Assembly: GCA_024138015.1 (NCBI GenBank)
Contig: JAMXBB010000010.1
Location: 51,989,936-52,053,935, forward strand
DNA from: Lumnitzera littorea
Taxonomy: Eukaryota > Streptophyta > Magnoliopsida > Myrtales > Combretaceae
Reading direction: 5' to 3'
Length of the DNA stretch: 64,000 nt
The translations under genes and the position numbers were made by a program. This document shows positions 23,480-33,144 of the stretch, in pieces (position 1 is the stretch's first letter; every line of letters starts with the position of its first letter). The notes beneath the pieces are model-generated. The model saw only the letters and a program-made list of their open reading frames with translations. It did no database searches and was not told where the DNA came from.

Positions 23480-24300
23480 TCCCTAAGCTCACTACTCAGG
23501 TTATTCGGTACACCTTGGGGGATTGTACCAAGATCTCAAAAAGAGTTTTTGGTGGAATAGCATAAAACTAGACATAGTCGACTATGTACAAATATGTGAG
23601 ACATGGCAAAGAGTTGAAGTGAAACAGTAAAGGCTAGGAGGGTTATTACAACTATTACCAATTCTTGAATGGAAGTGGGAACAGATTACTTTAGATTTCG
23701 TTAGTAGACTACCCTAGACCTAAGCAGGATTTGAATCCATATGGGTGATTGTAGACAGACTCACCAAGTCAGCACATTTTCTCCCCATCAACATGACATA
23801 CTACTTAGAAAGGTTAGCACGGATCTATGTAAGAGAAATTATGAGGCTCCATGATGTTCTTATGAACATAGTTTCCGATTGAGATCTACATTTCGTATTA
23901 AAGTTCTAGGGGACTCTACAAAAGCACTTAGGAACTCGATTAAACTTCAATACGACTTATCACCCCCAATCAGATGGACAATCTAAAAGAACCATACAGA
24001 CCTTAGAAGACATGTTGAGAGCTTACACTATAGAGTTCAAGGAAAGTTGGGATGTGCATTTACCCCTAGTCGAATTTGCTTACAACAATAACTTATATTC
24101 AAGCATTCAAATGCCATCTTATGAAGCTTTATATGGACGGAGGTGTAGATCTCCCTTATTTTAGGATGATATTGAAAAGTTAGGCCCCATACCTGACTTG
24201 ATATAAGAGGCTGCAGAGAAAGTGGTTATCATTAAACAAAAGATGAAGTGGTTTAAGACCGCTAGAAAAGTTAGGCTAATTTAAAGAGACATGAGGTAGA
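23480..24300 (+). pseudogene. G integrase core remnant, catalytic Glu replaced
   Basis: The N-terminal zinc finger is hardly recognisable (about 23490-23640). The core keeps the first Asp in ITLDFVSRLP (GAT at 23694-23696) and the second in NIVSD (GAT at 23877-23879). The third catalytic residue should lie 35 residues later. Position 23985-23987, in the DGQSKRTIQTLED stretch, is AAA (Lys) instead of a Glu codon, so the DD35E triad is broken. Stops at 23880 and 23907 replace conserved Arg and Trp. Confidence 0.85.
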
Positions 24301-24765
24301 ATTCCAAGTAGGAAATCATGTATACCTTAAGGTAAAGCCGATAAAGAGTGTGCATAGGGTAAGGACACAAAGAAAATTAAGCCCTTAGTAGATTAGACCT
24401 TTTGCGGTGTTAGACCGAGTTGGAAGTCTAGCCTATCGGCTAGCCTTACCACTAAACTTATCAGATTACATAATGTCTTCCATATGTCAGTGTTATGAAA
24501 GAACATTTTGGATCCAGACAAAGTGGTAGAATTAGAGCCGGTGCAATTAAAAGAAAACCTCACTTATGAAGAGCATCCAGTTCGCATCTTTAATAGAAAG
24601 ACTCAAAAGTTAAGGACAAAGGAGATCAACTATGTCAAGGTGCTATGGAGGAATCATGGAAAAGAGTAGGAGGCCCACTAAGAGGCTAAAGAGGAAGTGA
24701 GGCACAAATACGTAGAGTTGTTTAAGACAACAGGTAAATCTTCTCCAAGTTTTGAGGACAAAACT
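24300..24765 (+). pseudogene. G GPY/F module and chromodomain remnant
   Basis: About 24310-24470 translates, across small frame changes, to a GPY/F-type integrase tail (VYLKVKP, RKLSP, IRPFAVLDRVGSLAYRLALP). About 24540-24730 gives EEHPVRIFNRKTQKLRTKE, then INYVKVLWRNHGKE, then two stops and a KYVELF end. The VLWRNH core followed by a (decayed) TWE-like region is the chromodomain signature of Del/Tekay chromoviruses. In that family the chromodomain is thought to guide integration into heterochromatin. Confidence 0.82.
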
Positions 24766-24771
24766 TACTTT

Positions 24772-24793
24772 AAGGAGGGGGGGGGGGGGGAAG
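24772..24793 (+). other. G polypurine tract with 14-G run, split by E2
   Basis: AAGGA, fourteen G (24777-24790) and AAG. It continues after E2 as aggaaga (39734-39740) directly before the 3' LTR at 39741. The PPT primes plus-strand DNA synthesis. E2 sits inside it; ggaag appears on both sides of E2, offset by one base. Confidence 0.85.
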
Positions 24794-24944
24794 TGTTGTG
24801 AACTATAACCAAGAACAGATAAGGCCGATCGTAGATGGATCGAAGCATGAAGAAAGCTCAAAAAAGTTAATGGGGAAAGTGTGAAAGAACAAAATGATGA
24901 ATGGAACAATAAGCAAAACCTACGAACAGCTTCAAAGTATATGA
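24794..24944 (-). repeat. E2 3' LTR, outer segment
   Basis: Starts TGTTGTGAAC directly after the G polypurine tract and matches the start of the other E LTRs. It is cut by F at 24944. The last five bases, tatga, are the left copy of the F TSD. Confidence 0.85.
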
Positions 24945-25273
24945 TGATACAGATCCACAAGTGAACATACGAACCCAGTATCACACAAAAACCAAAGAGG
25001 TAGGTCTAAGCCACGAGATGGCTCGAAAAGTAAATGATAATTGAAGGTTTAGTAAATATTGTGCACTAACTCTACGAATATGATGCACCATAGAACTACT
25101 CATGGACCTAAGACTCGCAAGATATAACACACCAGTCCGACTAATAGGGTTACTCACCACGATCCTTGCTAAAGGACTTGATAAGAGCAGATAGAAGAGA
25201 GTTTTCCAAGAGAAAAGTCTTAAGGGTTTTTCATTAAAATGTCAGAGTCTATCTAAAACCCTATATAAGTGTT

Positions 25274-25282
25274 CTATTTATA
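25274..25282 (-). promoter_or_regulatory. TATA-like box of the F 3' LTR
   Basis: Minus-strand TATAAATAG, a good plant TATA consensus. It is conserved at 28817-28825 in the 5' LTR. Promoter role inferred. Confidence 0.55.
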
Positions 25283-25524
25283 CAAAGTGGTAAAGTTGTA
25301 AGTAAATAAAATGACTAAAAATGCCCTAATGGCAATTCTGTAAATATAAGATAGACATAAGGCTAATTATAAGTAAAATACAAGAAATAGAGAATCCAAA
25401 TACATAAGTAAAATAGATAGCCAAGTGAGATCTTTGGGTGAAGGTTGATGCTTTGATTCCAAAGAGTTGTTAGGGACTTTAAATCTAGGCAGACTTGATT
25501 CTGGATGACCTATCTTTGTCTGGG

Positions 25525-25690
25525 GCCAACCTGATATGTCAGAAGCTGACCTGATATATTCGAGACCAACTTGATATGTCTTGGGTCGACCTCTCATGGG
25601 CAGTGGCCGAGCTGATATGACAGTAGCTGACCTCGTATGGTCGGGCCAATCTGGCATAGACATGGCCAACCTGTTTGATATGTCCCGGTG
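25525..25690. repeat. GACCTGATATG minisatellite in the F LTR
   Basis: Degenerate units of about 22-25 bp repeat a gacctgatatg-type core seven or eight times. A shorter version is at about 29070-29190 in the F 5' LTR. Confidence 0.65.
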
Positions 25691-26178
25691 CTGTTGAGCT
25701 GATATGGATTAATAAGGCATCCTTGTCATGATCGAGCAGATCTTGGTCGGATAGACTCAGTCAAGCAAATCAACCTCGGTAAAGTAAGGTGGATAGGCAA
25801 GGTAGGACAATCCTAAATAGCTAATCCAAGTAGACTCGACAGAATAGAATAGAGATGACCACAATAGGGTAGAATGGATCAAGTATAGTAAGGAAGACCT
25901 GGCAAAGCAAGGCATAAATAGTAGGCTAGGATAGAACTTGCAGAGCACATCAAGTTTTCCAATATTGCCATAGCTCATAGATAAGTCTATGGGAGGGCTC
26001 GATCAGGGTAGAGCAAGCCGTACTCAACACAACAGGATAGACCTAGCAGAGCAAGGCAGGCCATTTAGTAATGATAGAGTACATAAACAGGTCTTCCATT
26101 TGTATAGAGCTTGTGAACAAGCCTCCCATATAGTCCAAAGCCTGACATATCGTCAAGTCGAGGCCCAAAATCCTATCA

Positions 26179-26195
26179 TTCCCTCCCTCTTCGAA
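26179..26195 (-). other. F polypurine tract
   Basis: Plus-strand ttccctccctc follows directly after the LTR end at 26178, giving a purine tract on the minus strand next to the 3' LTR. E2 has a very similar tract at 30417. Confidence 0.7.
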
Positions 26196-26997
26196 GAGTT
26201 TCGACCCGAAACTTAATAGTTGGCCGCTCCAAATCCCTTTAAGGTCAAGCACTACTTGACAAAATTTAAATATAAACATAGTACACTATAATTCTTGCAA
26301 CAAGGGCATCACTAGCCGATGCTCCCTCCACTGGTCATGGGCTCTATCAATCACATCTTTTATCTCGGATCTTTCCTTCCACTTATCATGGATCCGATCA
26401 ACTACACCTTGGTAGTTCCAACAACTATCAATTACGGGAAGCAACACAATCTCAAGGTCATACAAAGAATTAGGGGCTTATAAATCTTATATTAGTGAGA
26501 CATAAGATTGCTCTTCAAGCTCGACTAGCTCAGACATCATGATCTCCTCATTAATTGTAGTCAATATTCCCTTTACTCCCTTACAAATCGATTCGTCTTC
26601 CTCCTTCCATCTATATACCTCAAATCTCTCCAACTCAAGAGTACCAAGAGTCATCATGATGTATCCCCAATACATGTATCCATCACCTCAACCCTAATAA
26701 ACTCCAATCAATAGTCGATAATAACTTATAAGTGCGATTTTGTAACTGCTCATATCAGTTCCACGTAGCACTTATAGTAGGTAATGGAATCAGTTTAGGA
26801 ACATGGGGGTTTAACCATAATTCAGCTCGGTCTTTCTTGCCTTTACTACTCATCTCTCCAGGAACCTTTACCTCTTCCTTTTCTACTTCCTTTCCTCAGC
26901 CTTCCTTCTCATCAGCTTTCTCTATCTGAGTATTCCTTTACTACTTCGTTTCTTCTCTAAGTTGCTTAAGTTAATCAAGTATAACCTTTAGCTGTTC

Positions 26998-27550
26998 CTA
27001 CACATCATAATAGTCGATACCAATGGCAAATTCTTCTCTTAAGGCCAATTGGATAGCTTCATTTAAGCTCCTTACTCTTGAGGGGTTAACACGTCTGGCA
27101 ATCTTCGACCACAACCCTTTCATGAATCGCATAATAGTACACGAAAGAGATTCATACAATTCACATAGCCGTAGGAGCACTTTATATTCCTGGGCAAATT
27201 CTTGGAATCTCATTTGTCCTTGCCTCAAGGTAGACAACTCCTCATACAACTCATCTTAATATGATGCAAGTATAAATTTTTCTCTCATAGTAGGTCTCAT
27301 TGAGCTCCATGTAGAACTCACTCCTTCGAGGATCCTTCACCTTAATTCATTCTTCCACCAAGTCCTAGCAAGACCTTGAAGTTAATCCTTTATGATATAT
27401 TCCTTGTCACATTCAGGACATAGGTACTTTTCAAAGATTTTATTAACTTGGAACTCCTAATCCAAGTTTTTGTCTGGAGGTCCATAACCATCAAACATGG
27501 GTATCCTCAACCCTATATCTTCATAGTCATAGTTAAACCATATCTTCGTC
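26998..27550 (-). pseudogene. F gag capsid remnant
   Basis: The clearest block is 26998-27249 on the minus strand: MYEELSTLRQGQMRFQEFAQ, then KVLLRLCELYES, FMKGLWSKIARRV and LNEAIQLALREE. This is the C-terminal half of a retrotransposon gag domain (YxxLxxLRQG...V..F...F..L). Upstream codons to about 27550 add an F(D)GYGPP-like start and a WWKNELR segment, after one or more stops. No zinc knuckle is seen downstream. Gag would package the element RNA, so a gag-only element could use helper enzymes. Confidence 0.7.
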
Positions 27551-28472
27551 GATTGTCATAAGCCATGTTGAATGGAGGTATTAATTCTGCAAACTAGCTT
27601 GGCTTACAAGAAGTTTCGTCGGCAATGACTAGAACTATCCAACACAATGATTTCAAGGATACAGTAGCTTGGATAATTGCACAACTTAAATCTTCCACTT
27701 TACCTTGGCACTTCGACTCAGCTCGAATACTAGAATCAACTCAGCTATTAAGTTGAAGTAACTCGGATGCTTACATAGCTTAGCACCTAAAGGCCTCACT
27801 TCTTTAGCTCAGTTCAAACACATACTTCGAGCTCTAAAGACAACACCAATCCCCAAGTTAGCAACACAATCCACTAGCACAATCGTAATCACTACTAGCA
27901 CCAATTTGTCCAGTGCAACACCTAAGGAAATTTACCACCTGTTACTGTGGCAACAACAAAGCTACCATAGCCAACAAGCACTAAACATTGCAAATTAATG
28001 TTGAAAACTCTTATTTCAACACAAACAGCCACAACATGTGTCACCAATTGTTGTTGTAATAACATGAAAGAATCCCACTAAACAACCTTCCGTCCATATT
28101 CAACAACCCAAACCATAGTCAATATGGCTTAATCTCAAAAGGCTACTTTCCAACTTAACTTAAATAACCAATATACTCAAACGCATAAATCTCCTCTGTT
28201 TTCGCAATGAAGAATAGAGTACAATAAAGCATAATAGAAACCACTCTTATCGACCTACAAATCTCCACTTCAAAGCTTAAGATCTCTAAACATACTTCAA
28301 TTGAACCAACTCTAATATCTACAAAAGGAGCACAACCACTAATCAGCAAACATGAACAAATCTTTGCAGCAACTTCACACACTGTAGTAACTATGGGAAA
28401 GACACAACAGATACTATCAACAACACATACAGAACTCCATGGCAACCTAACACGCTCCCTCGTTGAAACCGT

Positions 28473-28484
28473 GCTCTAATACCA
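28473..28484 (-). other. F primer binding site
   Basis: Minus-strand TGGTATTAGAGC, one mismatch from the initiator-tRNA-Met PBS, three bases from the 5' LTR. Confidence 0.85.
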
Positions 28485-28487
28485 AGA

Positions 28488-29686
28488 CGATACAAATCCA
28501 TGGGTGAATACATAAACCCAGTATCACACGAAAACCAAAGAGGTGAGTCTGAGTTGTGAGATGGCTCGAAAAGTAAATGGTAGTCAAAGATTTAGCAAAT
28601 CTTATGCACTAACTCCACGGATATGATGCACCGTAGAACCACACACAGACTTAAGACTCGCTTAATGTAACACGCTAGTCCAAGTAATAGGGTTGCTTGC
28701 CACAATCCTTGCTAAAGGGATTGATTAGAGCAAGTAGAGGAGAGTTTTCCAAGAGAAAAGTCTCAAGGGTTTTTCATTAAAATGTTAAAGTTTGTCTAAA
28801 ACCCTATACAAGTATTCTATTTATACAAAGTGGTAAAGTTATAAGTAAATAAAATGACTAAGAATGCCCTAGTGGCAATTCTCTAAATATAAGATAGACA
28901 TGTGGCTAATTATAAGTAAAATACAAGAAATAGAGAATCTAAATACATAAGTAAAATAGATAACCAAGTAAGATCTTTGGGTGAACGCTGATGCTTTGAT
29001 TCTAAAGAATTTTTGGGGACTCTAAGCTGTAATCTAGGCAAACCTGATTCTGGATGACCTATCTTTGTCTAGGGTCGACCTGATATGTCCAAGACTAACC
29101 TGATATGTCCTAGGCCGACCTAACTTAACCTAGGCCAACCTCATATGGTCGGGCCAATCTGATGTGGATGTAGCCAACTTATTTGATATGTCCCGGTGCT
29201 GCCGAGCTGAAATGGAATAGTCGGGCAACCTCATCATGACCAAACAAATCTTGGCTGGATAGACTTGGTTAAGCAAATCGACTTCGATAAAGTAGCGTAG
29301 ATGAGTAGGGTAGGACAATCCTGAATGGTTGATCCAAGTAGTCCCAATAGAATAAAATAAAGCCGGCCACAGTAGAGTAGAATAGATCAAGTATAACAAA
29401 GAAGACCTGGTAAAGCAAGGTACAAATAGTAAGCCAGGACAGAACTTGCAAAGCACATCAGGTCTTCCAATATTGCCATAGCTCATAAATAAGTCTATAG
29501 GAGGGCTCAGTTAGGGTAGAGTAAGCCATACTCAGCACAACAGGGTAGACTCAGCAAAGCAAGGCAGGCCGTTCAGCAATGATAAAGCACATAAACAAGT
29601 CTTCCATTCGCATAGAGCTCATGAGCAAGCCTCCCATGTAATCTGAAGCCTGGCATATCATCGGGCCAGGGCCCAGAATCCTATCA
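28488..29686 (-). repeat. F 5' LTR (1199 bp)
   Basis: Aligns with 24945-26178 over its length. Plus-strand ends are cgatacaa and aatcctatca. Minus-strand TATAAATAG at 28817-28825. Confidence 0.85.
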
Positions 29687-29691
29687 TATGA

Positions 29692-30416
29692 CACACTAAT
29701 GGAACTTCCAAGGACTCACAACACAATTTGATATGATGCACGAATTAATCCAGTGAGATTACTCACCACCTAGCCTTGCTTAAGGGTTAGGATAAAAGTG
29801 ATGCCAATTGTAAAAACAACAAAGTGTTTGTACCAGGAAGGAAAAATACTCAAGTATATTAATAATGATTCTGTCTATCTGTAGCTTACAAATACAAAGG
29901 GTATTTATACCCAAGAATTTAAGGCAACTTACCAAAAAGGGAAAAGACAAAATGGGTGTTACCCTAAAGTAGTAATGTACAATAATACAAAAAGGTAAAA
30001 ATGAATATTCACAGAAACAATAATTATTGGGGCGGATTTTATACGTAATACTGTACACATGGAGATGTTGTATTGGTGAAGGTTGTTAAAAGATGCGAAC
30101 AAAACAGTACGGTCAATTGGCTTGTCTGAGCAAGGATGGATTATGTATTTCGGGGTCTTTCTCTTAGCATATCCCCAAGGGTGATGCCGAGTAAGTAGTA
30201 AGGCATGAAGGAAGGTTAGATATTATCTCGGCCGTCCATTTCTTGGCATTCTATCTGCGAGAGATTGGTAGTCATTCAATACAATTAAGGAGTGACTCAA
30301 CAAATAAGTACTCAACCTTGACAGGAGTCAACTAAAGTAGAAGAATTCGTCTAGTCAAGCCTTCTAGTCCTCGGGCTTAATTGTAGGTCAACTGACCAGT
30401 AGCTCGATTCCCATCA
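29692..30416 (-). repeat. E2 3' LTR, inner segment
   Basis: Resumes after the right F TSD (tatga 29687-29691) and ends cccatca, then ttccctcc (PPT on the minus strand). A minus-strand TATAAATA is at 29902-29909. With 24794-24944 it totals about 876 bp, against 882 bp for the 5' LTR. Confidence 0.85.
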
Positions 30417-30429
30417 TTCCCTCCGAGTT

Positions 30430-31799
30430 GATTTGAATTTGGGATCAAATCCAGATGGTCCTTGGTTAGTTCTCTGTCAAGATGATATGGACTAAGGTTG
30501 GCCATATTGAAGGCATCGGAAACCCCATAATTCTCTAGCAGCTCCAACCTGTAAGCATTGTCATTGATCTTCTAGAAGATTTTGAAGGGTCCCTTAGTCC
30601 GTACAGACAATTTGTTCTTCCTCTTGCTCGGAAACCGTTCTTTGCTGAGGTCCAACCATATCAAGTCTCTTAGCTGGAATTGCTTAGCTGTCCTACCCTT
30701 GGTCTTCTCTCGCATTCTTCTAACAGCTTAGTTGATGTGCCAAGTTACCTTATCGTATATGTGTTGAAGGGATTGTACCTTAGCCAAAGCGTTAGGGTCC
30801 TCTCGCACAGGTATTGGTATAGGGGTGTGGTTGAGGGGTAACTTGGGATTGAATCCATAGATAACCTCGAAAGGAGTCTGCTTAGTGGTGTCATGTGGCG
30901 TTCGGTTGTAAGTGAACTCGACTACTGGCAAACAAACATCCCAATCGGCCAAGTTCTTACCTACTACAACTTGGAGCAGTGATCCCAAAGTGCAATTAAC
31001 TACCTCTATTTGGCCATCAATTTGGAGGTGACATGAGGTACTAAAGAGTAATTTAGTTCTCAGCCAATGCCATAAGGTTCTCCAGAAATGGCTTAAGAAC
31101 TTCGGGTCTCTATCAAAGACTACACTTCTTGACATACCGTGTATCTGCACAATCTCCTACAAAAAAAGAGAAGCAATAGCCAAAGCGTCATTAGTCTTGG
31201 TGCAAGGCATAAAGTATGCCATCTTACTGAACCTATTCACAACAACCATTACAAAATCTTTGCCTTAAGCAATTCGTAGTAATTTGAGAACAAAGTGCAT
31301 GCTCAATTCAGTCTACAGCCTCGTTGGAACAGGTAAGGGCATTGTTCTCCCTTGCTTAACTCGTTATTTGGCCTTCTTGTATACGGTACAACTTTTGACA
31401 ACTCAGTACACATCTCTCCTCATTTTTAGCCAAAAGAATTAGCCATTTAACAGTTCACACGTCCTCTTTTCTCTAAAATGCCTAAAGAGTCCTCCACTGT
31501 GGGCTTCCCTAGTCAGTAGTTCCCTCAATGAATAATTTAGCATGCATAATTTTCTGCCTTCAAACAAGTAGCCATCCTCCACATGATACTCATCCACTGT
31601 CCTCCCATCGATGCATCATGAAATTATAGGTCTGAAGTGTGGATCCTTAAAGTATTATTCCTTGATACTTGCAAACCCAAACAGTCTGGTCTGCAGTTTT
31701 GATAAAAGCGCACATCTCCTCAAAAGAGCATCTGAAACTACATTGCTCTTTCCCTGCTTATACCTTATTACAAAATTGAATCTTTTAAGGAATTCAACC
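30430..31799 (-). pseudogene. E2 integrase and C-terminal RNase H remnant
   Basis: 31655-31799 gives the end of RNase H (FLKRFNFVIRYKQGKSNVV, then SDALLRR), which continues across the H insertion from 35594. Integrase follows: a decayed zinc finger at about 31380-31500, and a core at 30728-31150 with VVFDRDPKFLSHFW (second Asp) and the DGQIEVVNCTL stretch keeping the catalytic Glu. The C-terminal part contains RRMREKTKGRTAKQF, KNKLSVRTKGPFKI, NDNAYRLELL and FNMANLSPYH, a GPY/F-type tail. Stops and small frame breaks are present. Compared with G the triad is better kept. Confidence 0.82.
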
Positions 31800-32505
31800 C
31801 ATCCTATAACGACCCAACAGTATCGTTGTCGTGATAGGTCGCCGTGTACCGTATAAAGGTCTATTATCAACCCCCTTGCTGATCATAGGCCTTTCATACG
31901 ACACACAAGGCTCCTTCCACTCTACGTTACTACTAGGCCCATAGACTAGTAATATATAGCAAATTAAACTAAAATTTCTTTTATGTTATAAGTTAACTAA
32001 TTGTGTGGGCTCGTGAGACCCACACTAAAATAATATTACAAACAGATGCAGTTCATAACGGAACTGCATAAAATCTAAGTTATGCATAAATACATAAAAG
32101 TATCTAAATATCTATAATCTATTACAAAATATCCTCTTCGCTCTCTGATCGCTCCAACCCGTCTCTACTCGAGACTTACTACGGGCATGCCTCGGCTCGG
32201 ATTGACGAAGAGGTTCTCCTGCACCAACAAAAATCTATTGGGGAGTAAGCTTACGCTTAGTGAGATAAATGCCCTCATCAGTACCATATAGCAGAAATTT
32301 ATTATATGCACAATCATATGAATGCATGAACAACCAGTATGCCAAACAACGCATGCAGTGACCTAGGAACCGCATACGACTCAGAATTACGCCCTCTGAA
32401 GTCGGGGTTTGGAGATAATTAACCGACCCAAACCAAAATCCGGGTTCTAGACCTTGGGTTTTATTTCATTTACACCATCGTGCTCATACCAAAACAAGAC
32501 TCTAC

Positions 32506-32528
32506 ATATATATATATATATATATATA
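32506..32528. repeat. (TA)n microsatellite in LTR H
   Basis: TA run in the second intron-like segment, equivalent in place to the run at 3999-4022 in LTR C. Confidence 0.9.
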
Positions 32529-33084
32529 CTTCATTTACTAAAACCAAATCGTATCTTTGAAAATCCCAAGTCTAGCGGTGTGGTGGCCCCCGCAGTCCAC
32601 AAACACACGCCCTAAGCAGAAGCCACAAGACTCGGCCCCTCGCCGACGGTTGGCATCTCCCGGCGCCTAGTAAGCCCATCAGCTTAAGACAGAGACTCAA
32701 TATATATGCTGGCGTAGCTAGTGCCCAATCCTGCAGGAAACTCGTATTCCTGCGAGTCCCTTCCCATCTTCTGCGTGAAGCGGCAGTCGGTGTTATCCGT
32801 ATGCAATATGGGGAATGCATGATTCATTTTGAGTTCTTAATCATATAAGCAATTAACTTGATTTTTAGGGTGATCAACCAGTTTCATTCCATACAATTCA
32901 CATGTAGATATTCATACAAACAATTCCCATTATTATATATAATTAACAAGTCATCACATTCATCCACAAATTCATACACATGCATCTCCCATATCCCACA
33001 AGCATCCAAATTCATATATATAAGTTTAGGTGCATCTATTTCTACAAGCACAATCAAGTAAAGAGTCATCGGGAATTTACTCAC

Positions 33085-33144
33085 TCTGCCATGTGGGTCA
33101 GTCAAAATAATCCGGAGGCAAGTCCTCTCCGTAAACAGTGTCCC
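33085..33144 (-). other. Conserved 60-nt micro-exon-like block in LTR H
   Basis: Minus-strand block between CAG (33145-33147) and GTGAGT (33079-33084). In the shared phase it reads GDTVYGEDLPPDYFD, directly followed by TGA, with another TGA two codons upstream. H is one of the youngest copies, so this is probably close to an active form. Confidence 0.62.

Larger units (their letters stand above)
24945..26178 (-). repeat. F 3' LTR (1234 bp)
   Basis: Plus-strand ends are tgatacag and aatcctatca. It aligns with 28488-29686. It carries a TATA-like TATAAATAG (minus, 25274-25282) and an imperfect array of about 22-25 bp units with a GACCTGATATG core at about 25525-25690. That array is longer than in the other LTR and accounts for most of the length difference. 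Confidence 0.85.
24945..29686 (-). mobile_element. Element F: 4.74-kb gag-only LTR retrotransposon, minus strand
   Basis: Perfect TSD tatga at 24940-24944 and 29687-29691. Minus-strand order is 5' LTR (28488-29686), PBS (28473-28484), internal region of about 2.3 kb, PPT (about 26179-26195), 3' LTR (24945-26178). The only recognisable protein part is gag capsid; there is no protease, RT, RNase H or integrase. It must have relied on another element's enzymes or is a deleted derivative. It sits in the E2 3' LTR and so is younger than E2. Confidence 0.88.

Noticed and set aside
24794..24944. 3' LTR of G directly after its polypurine tract
   Set aside because: The sequence matches E-family LTR ends and continues after F at 29692; the real G 3' LTR starts at 39741 and matches 4650 onward.
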